From Pseudomonas sp. NFIX28 (GTDB lineage Bacteria; Pseudomonadota; Gammaproteobacteria; Pseudomonadales; Pseudomonadaceae): DNA of 64,000 nt. This document shows positions 1 through 10,885 of this stretch, piece after piece; within the stretch, counting starts at the first letter, position 1, and each line of letters starts with the position of its first letter. The position numbers were made by a program, and so were the translations under genes. The stretch is from assembly GCF_900107395.1 (NCBI RefSeq), contig NZ_FNPW01000005.1, forward strand, positions 56,426-120,425, in the 5' to 3' direction. A model generated the notes under the pieces. That model was not told where the DNA came from. It made no database searches and saw only the letters and a list, made by a program, of their open reading frames with translations.

Positions 1-1003
1 CCACCAGGATCGCCGCCGAGGTGTGTTCCGGCAGGCGCGCGCGCCAGCCCAGCAGCAAGTCTTCGAGGCGGCGTTGCAGGTTGGCGTCGAGGGTGGTGCG
101 GATCAGCGGCGGGCTGTCCGCACGGTTCAGCCGCCGTGCCAGCAGGGGCGCCAGGCTCGGCTCCAGCCGCGGCGCCAGCAACAGGGGTTCCTGCAAGGCT
201 TCGTCCACCGCCGACTGCGGCCAGACCTGGAACTGCGCCAGGCGCTGCAGCACCTTGTCGCGGGCCGCCTGCGCGCGCGCCGCGTGGCGGTCCGGGCGCA
301 GCCGGCTCGGCGCCTGGGGCAGCACCGCCAGCAGCGCAGCCTCGGCATGGGTCAGGTGCTGCGGCGACTTGCCCAGGTAAGCCCAGCTGGCCGCGGCCAC
401 CCCTTGCAAGGTGCCGCCGAACGGCGCGCGGTTGAGGTAGAGCGTGAGGATCTGCTGCTTGCTCAAGTGCCATTCCAGCTGCGCGGTACGCCACAGTTGG
501 CGCAGCTTGCCGTGCCAGGTTCGCGAATGGGGATCGAGCAGGCGCGCCACCTGCATCGACAAGGTGCTGCCGCCGGACAATACGCGCCCGCCCGTAAGGT
601 TCTGCCAGGCGGCACGCGCCAGGGCCATCGGGTTGACCCCGGGATGGCGGTAGAACCAGCGGTCTTCGTAGGTCAGCAGCGCGTCCAGGTAATAGGGCGA
701 GACTTCGTCGGTGCGCACCGGATAACGCCAGACGCCGTTGGCATCGGCAAAGCGCCACAACGGCGTGCCGTCCTCGGCCAGCACCACCCGCGCCAGGTCA
801 TCCTTGGGCAGCGGCAGCGGCCAGAGGCGATCGGCCAGCCAGAGCCCGGCCCACAGCAATAACAGGCTGCCCAGGATCACCCGCAGGATTCGCCAGCCAC
901 GGCGGCCAGTCGGTTGCGCTGGCGGCGAGTCAAGGGAGGCTGCCCGGCCGAATATTCGCCCGCCGAGACTGCGCAGGGGCGATACAACTAATCGAAAAAT
1001 CAA
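1..1003 (-). CDS. pbpC: Penicillin-binding protein 1C (N-terminal part, truncated by window edge)
   Basis: About 334 N-terminal codons of a class A-type penicillin-binding protein; the rest lies outside the window. After a basic leader there is one membrane anchor (ILGSLLLLWAGLWLADRLW, about residues 38-60). The glycosyltransferase domain follows, with recognisable text such as QWHLSKQQILTLYLNR and GVAAASWAYLGKSP, and then the start of the linker to the transpeptidase domain. PBP1C polymerises peptidoglycan glycan strands at the periplasmic face. The frame has a stop (TAG) just upstream, and no ATG or GTG precedes the membrane anchor. I therefore place the start at TTG (1003), preceded by GAGG at 9 nt. 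It lies downstream of yfhM on the same strand, the usual pbpC-yfhM pairing. Family assignment is firm; the start is inferred. Confidence 0.88.
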   Translation of the reverse strand, partial: MIFRLVVSPLRSLGGRIFGRAASLDSPPAQPTGRRGWRILRVILGSLLLLWAGLWLADRLWPLPLPKDDLARVVLAEDGTPLWRFADANGVWRYPVRTDEVSPYYLDALLTYEDRWFYRHPGVNPMALARAAWQNLTGGRVLSGGSTLSMQVARLLDPHSRTWHGKLRQLWRTAQLEWHLSKQQILTLYLNRAPFGGTLQGVAAASWAYLGKSPQHLTHAEAALLAVLPQAPSRLRPDRHAARAQAARDKVLQRLAQFQVWPQSAVDEALQEPLLLAPRLEPSLAPLLARRLNRADSPPLIRTTLDANLQRRLEDLLLGWRARLPEHTSAAILV

Positions 1004-1102
1004 ACCCGCGAACCTCTATGCTTGAACGGAACTCGCCAGGGCGATCGATGGCCAAAGGCTGAGGTCTGGCAAGTACGCCCACTTTTTCATCAGGATGCAC
1101 GC

Positions 1103-1396
1103 ATGCAGGTAGAAAGCTTTTTTGAATGGCTCGGCCAGGCGCTGGGTTCGGTCATACGGTTTATCGTCGATGGCCTCAGCGGTCTGTTCAACGCCCTGAC
1201 CAACGCCGGCGGCAACTTTATCGACGGCTTGTCGCGGGCGCTGGGCATGGACACCTCGATCATCAGCATCATTACCCTGATCGTCGGGCTGATGCTGCTG
1301 TACTCGGCGGTCCGCGCCTTCATGCGCGCCTCGATCGTCATGGGCATCATCTGGCTGCTGCTGGGGTTGTGGCTGCTGAGCTGGGTCGTGCACTGA
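1103..1396 (+). CDS. Small two-helix membrane protein, function unknown
   Basis: A 97-residue protein beginning MQVESFFEWLGQALGS. It has an amphipathic N-terminal half and two hydrophobic segments near the C-terminus (about residues 54-71, SIISIITLIVGLMLLYSA, and 77-95, IVMGIIWLLLGLWLLSWVV). The start at 1103 is supported by AGGA seven bases upstream; a longer in-frame ORF from 1022 has no better site. It lies on the strand opposite to yfhM and pbpC, filling the gap between them. I recognise no named domain; an inner-membrane location is inferred from the helices. Codon use is like its neighbours, so it looks real rather than a shadow, because no gene overlaps it on the other strand. Confidence 0.6.
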   Translation: MQVESFFEWLGQALGSVIRFIVDGLSGLFNALTNAGGNFIDGLSRALGMDTSIISIITLIVGLMLLYSAVRAFMRASIVMGIIWLLLGLWLLSWVVH

Positions 1397-1423
1397 CCGC
1401 CAGGCGAGCGCTGCACAGTCAAT

Positions 1424-1463
1424 CGCCAGCCGGCGCGCTCCTGCAGGAGCGAACTGGCTGGCG
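1424..1463. repeat. Nested palindrome between the small membrane gene and yfhM
   Basis: Outer arms CGCCAGCC and GGCTGGCG enclose a perfect 16-bp palindrome, CGCTCCTGCAGGAGCG (1436-1451). It lies between two convergent 3' ends and could act as a bidirectional terminator or as a REP-like repeat. The inner motif resembles the CTGCAGGAGCG arm of the repeat at 38720. Confidence 0.6.
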
Positions 1464-1472
1464 ACATTCCTT

Positions 1473-4400
1473 TCAACGGCCCTTGATCACCATCTCCGAC
1501 AGGGTTTCACCCACTGCCTGCCAGTTCGGCCGATACATCGACTCCACTTGCGGCGGCGGCACGCGATAAGTGCCGGGCGTGACCGCGCGTGCCAGGTACA
1601 GCAGGTGCGTGACGCTGTCGTAGCCGTCCAGGTTCAACGCCGCCACGTAGCGGTCATCGCGGAACTCCTGGTGCTTGAGGCTGGCGTTCTGCATCGACTC
1701 GCGCCATTCCTTGACCTGGCTGCTGGCGTTTTCCAGGCTCGCGGCACTTTGCGCCAGGTTCTGGTTTTCCAGCTCCAGGCCAGCCGGCAGCAGGTCCACC
1801 ACCAAGGCATCCGGCACCCGTTGCTTGGCGCTGACCGCCAGGTGCACCAGCACCAGGTCGCCGCTGTCCAGGGCCCGCAGGTCCAGCGGCCGGCCGTTCA
1901 TCCCCAGGTATTCGCGGCGGATGCTCAGGTTCTCGCCACCCGCCAGCGGCGCATGCTGTGGATAACCGGAAATGGTCAGTTGCTGGTACACCGGCTCGCT
2001 GCCCTGATTGCTGATCGACAGCGGCGACGCCAGCAACGCGCCTTCCAGTTTCAGGCCGGGCTGGCTGTTGTTCAGCTCACGGCTTTCGGCGCCGCTGCTC
2101 AGTTGCGCGGTCCAGTTGGCTTCCGGCTTGCCCAGCAGGCCGCGGCCGGCGAGGAACAGCGAGTTGCGCTCCTGGGTCGACAGGTACGGGCTGGCCGCCA
2201 GTTGGTCGGACAGCTCGAACAGCCGCTCCTCGCGCTTGCCCTTGGCCAGGTCGTGCTCTTCCAGCAGCGCCAGGATCAGCGCCTGGTCCCGTAGCGGGCT
2301 GCCGTAGTCGGCCAGCCAGTCCTTGCTGTTGCGCGAGGCGGCAAGGCCGGCAATCAACGCCTGCTCGGCCCGTGGCTGGTCGCCCATTTTCTGCAGGGCG
2401 ATGGCCAGTTGCACCAGCGGCAGGCCGGAGCGCGCATCGGTCCGTCGCTCGAACAGGCTGCGCAGCGCGCCCAGCGGCGCCTGTTGACTGCGCGCCAGCA
2501 CCAGAGCAGCGTAGGCCTGCACGGCAAAGCGCGTGTGCTCGGCGTTTTCGCTGTAGTTGACCTCGATCAGGTTGCGCTCCTGCAGGTAGCGCAGCAGGCG
2601 TTCGCTGGCCTTCTTCAGCGCCTCGGCCGGCACCGCGAAGCCCTGGTCGCGGGCCCGCAGCAGGAAGTCGGTGACGTAGGCGGTCAGCCAGTATTCCTCT
2701 TCGCCGTCCGCGCCCCACAGGCCGAAGCTGCCGTTGTAGCGCTGCATGCCCAGCAGGCGCTCGATGCCCAGTTCGATCTTGCGCTTACGCTCGGCATCCG
2801 GCTCGCCTTCCAGGCCCAGGCGTTTCAGGCTGACGGCATCGGCGTACAGCGCCGGGTACAGGCCGCTGGTGGTCTGCTCCAGGCAGCCGTAGGGGTAAGC
2901 CTTGAGTGCACGGATCTGCTCGCCTAAGTTCAGCGGCGGCCGGCTCGACAGGCTCAGCAGCGCTTCACGCCCGGCCGGTTCGAAGGCGGCCAGCTCGCCT
3001 TCCGGCAAGCTCCACGGCTGGTCCTTGAGCACCGCGCGGTAATGCCTGAGCAGCGCCGGGTAGGCCGGGCGCACGCCCAGGGTCCATTCGCGGCTGAACG
3101 GCGGCAGGCTCTCGCCGGGCAGGTCCAGGCCATTGACCAGCACCTTGACCTTGCCCTGGCCGAAGCCGCCCAGCGCCCGCACCGGAATCCGCAGCGTGGT
3201 GCGCTGGCCCTGGGTCAATTGCACGCTCTGGCGGGTTTCGTTGACCAGCGCCAGCTGGCCTTCGGCGCTGAGCTGCACATCGAGTTTCTGCGCCTTGCCC
3301 GACAGGTTGGACAAATCCAGCGCCAGGGTGGTCTGGTCGCCGCCGGCGAGGAAGCGCGGCGCCGACAGCTCGGCGATCAGCGGCGCGGCGATCACCGTCT
3401 TGCCTTCGGCCATGCCATAGCGCTCGTCGGTCCAGGCCTGGGCCATCAGGCGCAGTTCGCCGTTGAAGTCGGGGATGTCGACACTGACCTCGCCTTCGCC
3501 CTGCTCGTTCAGGGTCACCGGAGCACTTTGCAGGGCGACGATGGTGACGCTGGTGTCCGGGCGCTTGCCGCCCTTGGCCAACGCCGCGTCGCCACCGAAG
3601 GCCAGGCTGGCCAGGCGGCCCTGACCGGCCTCGATCAGCTGGCCGTAGATATCCAGTTGGTCGGCGCCATAGGCCTTGCGCCCGAACAGGCTGGAATACG
3701 GGTCCGGGGTCGGGTATTCGGTGATGTTGAGGATGCCCACGTCCACCGCCGCCAGCAGCACATGGGCCTGTTTCGGCACGCTGCCGTCGGCATTTTTGGC
3801 CTGGATCTTCACCTTGAGCGGCTGTTTGGGGCGCATTTTTTCCGGCGCGGACAAGGTCAGGCCGAGCTTGCGCTGGGTGCGGTCCAGCGGCAGGTGCAAC
3901 AGGCCCACCGCGCGTTTCGGGGTGATGTTGGCCTTGCGCTCGCCGGGGCGGATCACCAGCGCGCTGACATACAGATCGTGGCGCGCCCATTTCGGGTCGA
4001 GCTTGACCGCGTAACTCTTGCCCTCGGCCGGCACGTCGATTTCCTGCCACCACAACGGGCCGTCGCTGGACTCCACCAGCAGGTAACCCTTGCCGGCGGC
4101 CGGCGGGGTCACCGTGACATTGGCGGTGTCGCCGTCGCCATACAGCGGCTTGTCCAGCGCCAGCTTGACCTGATCGGGCCGCACCGCGCCGCCTTCGGCG
4201 TTGTCCTGGGAACGGTAGCCGGCCCAGAAACGCAGGCTGCTGACCAGCCCGGTCTGCGGGTCTTCGACCTCGACGCGATAAGGGCCCCATTCCACCGGGA
4301 AGCTGACCTTCGCGGTATCGCCGGCCTTGATGCTCAGGACCTGTTCGTCCTGGGTGAGGAATTTCTCGTTGAAGTGATAACTCCAGCCGTCGTTTTCCGA

Positions 4401-6377
4401 GTAGTTCCAGTAATAGTCGCGGCGCTCGCGCACCAGGCGCACCTTGAGGTTGTCCGCCGCCAGCTTCTGACCTTCATTGTTGGCCACCAGCAGTTCGAAC
4501 TCGGCCGGGCCGTCGCCGTCGGTTTCCGCGCCGTCGAACAGCGCGCGCAGCCCCGGCAACCTGTCCGCCGGCCATACCGGCAGCACCACCCGCCGGGTGA
4601 TCGGGCGACCGCCCGACTCCTGCAGGCTGCCCTGGACGATCAGTTGCAGCGGCGAACGGGCCTCGGCCCATTTGCTTTCCAGGGCGATCAGTTCTTCGCC
4701 GTTTTCATCCAGCGTCGACTCCTCTATCTCCAGGTCCTGGCTCAGCTCTTCTTCGGTGACCGAGCCGAACTGGTAGCCCGGCAAGGCCTTGACCGCCTCG
4801 CGCAGCGGCCGCACGTAGACCTGGCCGCTCAGGCGATTGCCGGCGGCCGGGGCGCCATACAGGTAACGACCGTTGACGCTGATCTCGACGGTCTCGTCCG
4901 GTTTGAGCGGCGTGTCGCTGCCCTTGAGTTCCAGCGCCAGGCGCTCGGGCAGGAAGTCTTCCACAAGGAATTCGTACAGTTGCGGCTTGCCATCGCCGAG
5001 GTCGAACACCAGTTGCCAGCGCCCGGTCGGCGCTTCGCCGGCCAGTTGCAACTGGTACTGGTAGAGCCCCGAGGCATCGGCGTCCCAGACGAACTTGCGG
5101 CTGACTTGCTCATCCGGCCGGCGCACTTCGACGCTCACCGGCTGCGGCTTGACCGCATTGCCGTCCTTGTCCCGCAGCAGAGCGTTGAGCAGCACGGTTT
5201 CGCCCGGGCGATACAGGTCGCGAGGGCCGAACACGAAGAACTGCAACGGATGGGGCTGGGGGCCGCCGATATTGAATTCGGCCAGGTCCAGGGCGGCGCC
5301 GTTCAAGCGCAGCAGGCTGGTCTGCTCGCCCTGATGGGCCAGCAGCACTTCGGCTTTCTTCGGCAGCGGCAACTCGGCATGGCCGCCCTTCTCGGTCTTG
5401 CCCTGGCCGAGCACACGGCCTTCGCCGTCCAACAGCTCCAGACTGACGCCGTCCAGCGCCTTGCCGCCTTCCAGGGCCTGGGTGAAGACATCCAGGCGGT
5501 TCTGGTAACGGTGCACCGACAGGCCGATGTCGCTGAGGGTGAACAGGGTCGCCGGTTGCGAATAGTTGTAAGTGCCCGAGGCACGCATCACCGCCAGGTA
5601 CACGCCCGGCTGTTGCAGCGGCTTGAGCCCGGCGATCGGCAGCAGCAGGGTTTCGCGGGTATTGCGCGCCGGGTTGAGGTCGAAGCGGCCGCCATACACC
5701 AGGTCGGCCATTGGCAGCAGTTCCCGGGACTCGTAACTGTGCAGGCTGTTATTGCGTCCCCACTGGGCGAGGAACATCGGCAGCGATTCGGGCTTGATGC
5801 GGAAGAACTCGACATCGACCTTGTCGACGTTCAGCGCGATCACCGGCAGGCCCTCGGCGAGGCGGGTCGGCAACAGCGTGCCACGGCTGGCGAACCCGAC
5901 CGTGGCCTGCAAGTCGCGGGTTTCCAGGCGGCTGACGTATTCGGCGGCCAGGCTCGCGTCGTTCACTGCGCGCAGCCCGGCGTCGACGGTCAGCACCAGT
6001 TTGCGCTGCGGCTCGAGATGGCGCAGGCGCAGCTCCATGAAGTTGTCCGACAGCTCCCACGCACCGTCGACCTTGCCGTTCTTGCTGTCCACCAGGTGCA
6101 GCTTGTCGGCGAACTTCTGCTGCGGGTCCAGGGGCACCGAGAAACTCACCGACAGGGTGCTGGCCCCATCGAGCTGCACCTCGGACACGTCCACCACGTT
6201 CAACTCGCGACCGGCGTAGCGCTGCTTGAGGACAGCGACATCCTGCACGGGCCGGGCCTTGGCCGCGGGTACCGCCGCTGCCGGAGCCGGGGTGGTCGCC
6301 GCCTTGTCGGAGGTCGACGAATCGCAAGCGCTCAGCAAGGCCAGCGCACAGGCCAGGAACAATCCTTTGTTAAACAT
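1473..6377 (-). CDS. yfhM: Bacterial alpha-2-macroglobulin lipoprotein (YfhM/ECAM type)
   Basis: A 1634-residue lipoprotein close in length to E. coli YfhM (1653). The signal peptide MFNKGLFLACALALLSAC ends in a lipobox with Cys18; the residues after it (DSST) place Asp at +2, which favours inner-membrane retention. It has the MG domain series, then the thioester motif CLEQ at residues 1165-1168 (text YPYGCLEQTT), and an alpha-helical thioester domain after it. In this family the thioester traps attacking proteases and works with PBP1C, whose gene follows 470 bases downstream on the same strand. That pairing and the intact CLEQ separate it from the MagD type, which lacks the thioester. The gap contains a small gene on the opposite strand, so co-transcription with pbpC is plausible but unproven. 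Confidence 0.95.
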   Translation of the reverse strand: MFNKGLFLACALALLSACDSSTSDKAATTPAPAAAVPAAKARPVQDVAVLKQRYAGRELNVVDVSEVQLDGASTLSVSFSVPLDPQQKFADKLHLVDSKNGKVDGAWELSDNFMELRLRHLEPQRKLVLTVDAGLRAVNDASLAAEYVSRLETRDLQATVGFASRGTLLPTRLAEGLPVIALNVDKVDVEFFRIKPESLPMFLAQWGRNNSLHSYESRELLPMADLVYGGRFDLNPARNTRETLLLPIAGLKPLQQPGVYLAVMRASGTYNYSQPATLFTLSDIGLSVHRYQNRLDVFTQALEGGKALDGVSLELLDGEGRVLGQGKTEKGGHAELPLPKKAEVLLAHQGEQTSLLRLNGAALDLAEFNIGGPQPHPLQFFVFGPRDLYRPGETVLLNALLRDKDGNAVKPQPVSVEVRRPDEQVSRKFVWDADASGLYQYQLQLAGEAPTGRWQLVFDLGDGKPQLYEFLVEDFLPERLALELKGSDTPLKPDETVEISVNGRYLYGAPAAGNRLSGQVYVRPLREAVKALPGYQFGSVTEEELSQDLEIEESTLDENGEELIALESKWAEARSPLQLIVQGSLQESGGRPITRRVVLPVWPADRLPGLRALFDGAETDGDGPAEFELLVANNEGQKLAADNLKVRLVRERRDYYWNYSENDGWSYHFNEKFLTQDEQVLSIKAGDTAKVSFPVEWGPYRVEVEDPQTGLVSSLRFWAGYRSQDNAEGGAVRPDQVKLALDKPLYGDGDTANVTVTPPAAGKGYLLVESSDGPLWWQEIDVPAEGKSYAVKLDPKWARHDLYVSALVIRPGERKANITPKRAVGLLHLPLDRTQRKLGLTLSAPEKMRPKQPLKVKIQAKNADGSVPKQAHVLLAAVDVGILNITEYPTPDPYSSLFGRKAYGADQLDIYGQLIEAGQGRLASLAFGGDAALAKGGKRPDTSVTIVALQSAPVTLNEQGEGEVSVDIPDFNGELRLMAQAWTDERYGMAEGKTVIAAPLIAELSAPRFLAGGDQTTLALDLSNLSGKAQKLDVQLSAEGQLALVNETRQSVQLTQGQRTTLRIPVRALGGFGQGKVKVLVNGLDLPGESLPPFSREWTLGVRPAYPALLRHYRAVLKDQPWSLPEGELAAFEPAGREALLSLSSRPPLNLGEQIRALKAYPYGCLEQTTSGLYPALYADAVSLKRLGLEGEPDAERKRKIELGIERLLGMQRYNGSFGLWGADGEEEYWLTAYVTDFLLRARDQGFAVPAEALKKASERLLRYLQERNLIEVNYSENAEHTRFAVQAYAALVLARSQQAPLGALRSLFERRTDARSGLPLVQLAIALQKMGDQPRAEQALIAGLAASRNSKDWLADYGSPLRDQALILALLEEHDLAKGKREERLFELSDQLAASPYLSTQERNSLFLAGRGLLGKPEANWTAQLSSGAESRELNNSQPGLKLEGALLASPLSISNQGSEPVYQQLTISGYPQHAPLAGGENLSIRREYLGMNGRPLDLRALDSGDLVLVHLAVSAKQRVPDALVVDLLPAGLELENQNLAQSAASLENASSQVKEWRESMQNASLKHQEFRDDRYVAALNLDGYDSVTHLLYLARAVTPGTYRVPPPQVESMYRPNWQAVGETLSEMVIKGR

Positions 6378-6490
6378 GGGGCACTCATTGGCAGGAGTAT
6401 CGAAGGGTTGAACTATATATCACCGCCGCCTGGCTGGCTGTGGCGCAGCGCACATTGATCGACGCAAAACCCATCATCCGCGCGCCCTCC

Positions 6491-6606
6491 GTAGGAGCGA
6501 AGCTTGCTCGCGATGGACGCCGGCCCTGTCACCACCCCCCTTGCGGCTGTTGCGCGAATTTGAGAGCGCCGCTTTGCGGCTGATCGCGAGCAAGCTTCGC
6601 TCCTAC
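6491..6606. repeat. Family-A palindromic repeat (REP pair)
   Basis: The arms GTAGGAGCGAAGCTTGCTCG (start 6491) and CGAGCAAGCTTCGCTCCTAC (end 6606) are inverted about 75 bases apart. It lies in the 292-bp gap between the divergent yfhM and dinF-like genes. This is a variant of the GTAGGAGCGAGGCTTGCCCG repeat found at ten other places in the window. Confidence 0.85.
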
Positions 6607-6669
6607 AAGTTCGTGTCACATGAGCGGGTAGGCAAGCGGCTACAATGCCGGCTCTCGCAAGGAGCCTGC

Positions 6670-8016
6670 ATGTCCAGCCTGATTTCTGCCTGGCGCCACC
6701 GTCCGACCCATGGTCGGGTGTGGGCGCTGGCCGCGCCGATGATTCTTTCCAATATTTCCGTGCCGCTGGTGGCGCTGGTCGACAGCACCGTCATCGGCCA
6801 TCTGCCCCACGCCCACCAGCTGGGCGCGGTGGCGGTCGGCGCCAGCCTCTATACCGTCCTGGCCTGGGCCATGGGTTTTCTGCGCATGGGCGCCACCGGC
6901 TTTGCCGCCCAGGCGGCGGGGCGTGCCGACGGCGCGGCGCTGCGGCAGATCCTGGTGCAAGGGTTGCTGTTGGCCATGGGCCTGTCTCTGTTGCTGGGCG
7001 CCATAGGCGTGCCGTTGAGCGGCGCGGCATTGCAATTGATGCAGCCGTCGGCCGAGCTGGACGAGATGACCCGCACGTTCTTCCACACCCGTTTATTCGG
7101 GTTGCCGGCGGCGCTGGCCAGCATGGCCCTGGTCGGCTGGTTCCTCGGCACCCAGAACGCCCGCGCGCCGCTGGCGATCCTGTTGAGCACCAACCTGGTC
7201 AACATCGCCCTCAACCTGTGGTTCGTGCTGGGCCTGGACTGGGGCGTGGCCGGCTCGGCCAGGGCCTCGGTAATCGCCGAATGGACCGGCGCGCTGATCG
7301 GCCTGGCCATGACCCGCCCGGCCCTGCGCGCCTATCCGGGGCGGATTGCCTGGGCGGCGTTGCAGCGCTGGGCCAGCTGGCGGCCGCTGCTGGCGGTCAA
7401 CCGCGACATCTTCATTCGCAGCCTGGCGCTGCAATCGGTGTTTTTCCTGATCACCGTGCAAGGCGCGCGCCTGGGGGATGCCACGGTGGCCGCCAATGCG
7501 CTGCTGCTCAACGGCCTGCTGCTCACCGCCCATGCCCTGGACGGCCTGGCCCATGCGGTGGAAGCGCTGTGCGGCCACGCCATCGGCGCCCGCGATCGCC
7601 TGGCCCTGCGCCGCTCGCTGGTGGTGGCCGGCGGCTGGTCGTTACTGGCCAGCAGCGGTTTTGCCGTGCTGTTCCTGGGTGCCGGGCATCTGTTCATCGA
7701 AATGCAGACCGATATCGCCGAGGTGCGCCAGACCGCGCTCATCTACCTGCCCTACCTCGCCGCCCTGCCGCTGATCGCGGTCTGGAGCTATCTGCTGGAC
7801 GGCCTGTTCATCGGCGCCACCCGCGCCCGGGAAATGCGCAACGGCATGCTGCTCAGCGTGCTCATCACCCTGCCCTGCGCCTGGGCCTTGCAGGGCCTGG
7901 GCAACCACGGCCTGTGGCTGGCCTTCCTGCTGTTCATGCTGGTGCGCAGCCTGACCCTGCTGACCTTCGCCCTGGGGTTGCGCCGGCACGACGGCTGGTT
8001 CAGCCCGGCCCGCTGA
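6670..8016 (+). CDS. dinF: MATE-family efflux transporter, DinF type
   Basis: A 448-residue integral membrane protein with about 12 hydrophobic segments. The N-terminal stretch LAAPMILSNISVPLVALVDS, followed by TVIGHL, matches the E. coli DinF signature (LALPMIFSNITVPLLGLVDT then AVIGHL) rather than NorM. MATE proteins export cationic drugs or metabolites using Na+ or H+ gradients; the substrate here cannot be read from sequence. The start at 6670 has GGAG seven bases upstream and removes 43 residues of an open but atypical N-terminal extension. It stands alone on the plus strand and converges on speA, sharing the hairpin terminator at 8033-8064. Confidence 0.88.
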   Translation: MSSLISAWRHRPTHGRVWALAAPMILSNISVPLVALVDSTVIGHLPHAHQLGAVAVGASLYTVLAWAMGFLRMGATGFAAQAAGRADGAALRQILVQGLLLAMGLSLLLGAIGVPLSGAALQLMQPSAELDEMTRTFFHTRLFGLPAALASMALVGWFLGTQNARAPLAILLSTNLVNIALNLWFVLGLDWGVAGSARASVIAEWTGALIGLAMTRPALRAYPGRIAWAALQRWASWRPLLAVNRDIFIRSLALQSVFFLITVQGARLGDATVAANALLLNGLLLTAHALDGLAHAVEALCGHAIGARDRLALRRSLVVAGGWSLLASSGFAVLFLGAGHLFIEMQTDIAEVRQTALIYLPYLAALPLIAVWSYLLDGLFIGATRAREMRNGMLLSVLITLPCAWALQGLGNHGLWLAFLLFMLVRSLTLLTFALGLRRHDGWFSPAR

Positions 8017-8032
8017 GTTTTCTGCCGCGCAT

Positions 8033-8064
8033 AAAAAACCACCGCAAGCGGTGGTTTTTTTTTT
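8033..8064. terminator. Bidirectional intrinsic terminator (dinF-like / speA)
   Basis: A run of A, then CCACCGC-AA-GCGGTGG, then a run of ten T. Both strands therefore have a GC stem followed by U, serving the two convergent genes. Confidence 0.93.
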
Positions 8065-8078
8065 CAACGTTGGACCTA

Positions 8079-9992
<1,914 letters not shown>

Positions 9993-10133
9993 CGAAGTCC
10001 CCTATAAAGAAGTCATAGAGCGCCACCCCGGTCCGGGGCTGGCGCAGTCTAAAGAATGAAAATGACGATTAGCCTGCAACGAGGACGTAGACCTCGGTTA
10101 CAGCGCTGAGTTTAGAAACCGGTCATGAACAGG

Positions 10134-10211
10134 CTCTGTGAAAACCATGAAGACGACGGCAAACCTGGATCGGATCAAGGCTGCATCAAGTCAGGGGTGG
10201 TTTTCACAGAG
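10134..10211. repeat. 14-bp inverted repeat bounding a 50-bp spacer
   Basis: CTCTGTGAAAACCA at 10134-10147 and its exact complement TGGTTTTCACAGAG at 10198-10211. It lies between the starts of speA and the stop of the YciH gene. It could be the remnant of a small mobile element or a hairpin terminator for an upstream transcript; neither arm recurs elsewhere in the window that I noticed. Confidence 0.6.
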
Positions 10212-10215
10212 GCTG

Positions 10216-10587
10216 CTAGCCGCCGGACTTCTTCGCCTTGAAACCGTGCTTGATCAGCTCTGCCAAGAGTAGCTCGACATGATCGCCCTGGATCTCGATG
10301 ACGCCATCTTTGAGCGCGCCACCAGTGCCACAACGTTTCTTCAACGTGGTCGCCAGCTCCTTGAGCGCGTCTTCGGCCAACGGCACGCCGGTGATGGTGG
10401 TCACCGTCTTGCCGCCACGGCCCTTGCTTTCGCGACGCACGCGAGCGATGCCGTCGCCGGCAGGGATAACGGTTTGTTTGCAGATGCAGGCTGCCACCGG
10501 CTGGCTACAGTCCGGGCAATGTCGACCTGCGTCGGTGGAAAATACCAGGCCACCAAGGGCGGCGAAGGATGCGGCTTTTTTGGCCAC
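10216..10587 (-). CDS. yciH: Translation initiation factor SUI1/eIF1-like protein (YciH)
   Basis: A 123-residue protein. It has a short Cys-containing N-terminal zinc-ribbon-like piece (CPDCSQPVAACIC) and a SUI1 domain (RRESKGRGGKTVTTITGVPL through GDHVELLLAELIKHGF). Bacterial YciH proteins resemble eIF1 and affect start-site fidelity under stress, but the physiological role in Pseudomonas is not settled. The chosen GTG start (10587) gives the family-typical N-terminus AKKAASFAALGGLVFST and has AGAGG seven bases upstream; the GTG at 10626 gives an atypical extension. It lies between speA and the Nudix gene, all on the minus strand, but separate repeats flank it. Confidence 0.88.
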   Translation of the reverse strand: MAKKAASFAALGGLVFSTDAGRHCPDCSQPVAACICKQTVIPAGDGIARVRRESKGRGGKTVTTITGVPLAEDALKELATTLKKRCGTGGALKDGVIEIQGDHVELLLAELIKHGFKAKKSGG

Positions 10588-10693
10588 CGGCAATCCTCTT
10601 GGGAGGACAAAGACTGGTCGAAGCACATGGCCTGTGCCATCGACCGCGAAGCCCCACTCAGGCAGGGGCAGCGCTACTGGGCCGGACTACCTT

Positions 10694-10794
10694 GTAGAAG
10701 CGCAGCTTGCTCGCGAAGAACGCAAGGATGACGGGTGCTCTCTGAAAGCATGCGTTATCGTTAACGTCCATCGCGAGCAAGCTGCGCTCCGACA
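10694..10794. repeat. Family-A palindromic repeat (REP pair)
   Basis: GTAGAAGCGCAGCTTGCTCG (start 10694) faces CGAGCAAGCTGCGCTCCGAC near 10794, with about 55 bases between the arms. It occupies most of the 298-bp gap between the YciH and Nudix genes; I see no gene there. Confidence 0.8.
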
Positions 10795-10885
10795 GAAGCA
10801 TGCCGACCCAGCTTGAAAAAGGTCGCGCAGTGTAACGGCAAAAAGCCGACTTGCTAAGAGCCTAACCGCGCCAATTTATACAACT

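Noticed and set aside
3042..6458. A 1138-codon open frame on the plus strand opposite yfhM
   Set aside because: It is the antisense shadow of a high-GC gene; the minus strand encodes a full alpha-2-macroglobulin with lipobox and thioester motif.
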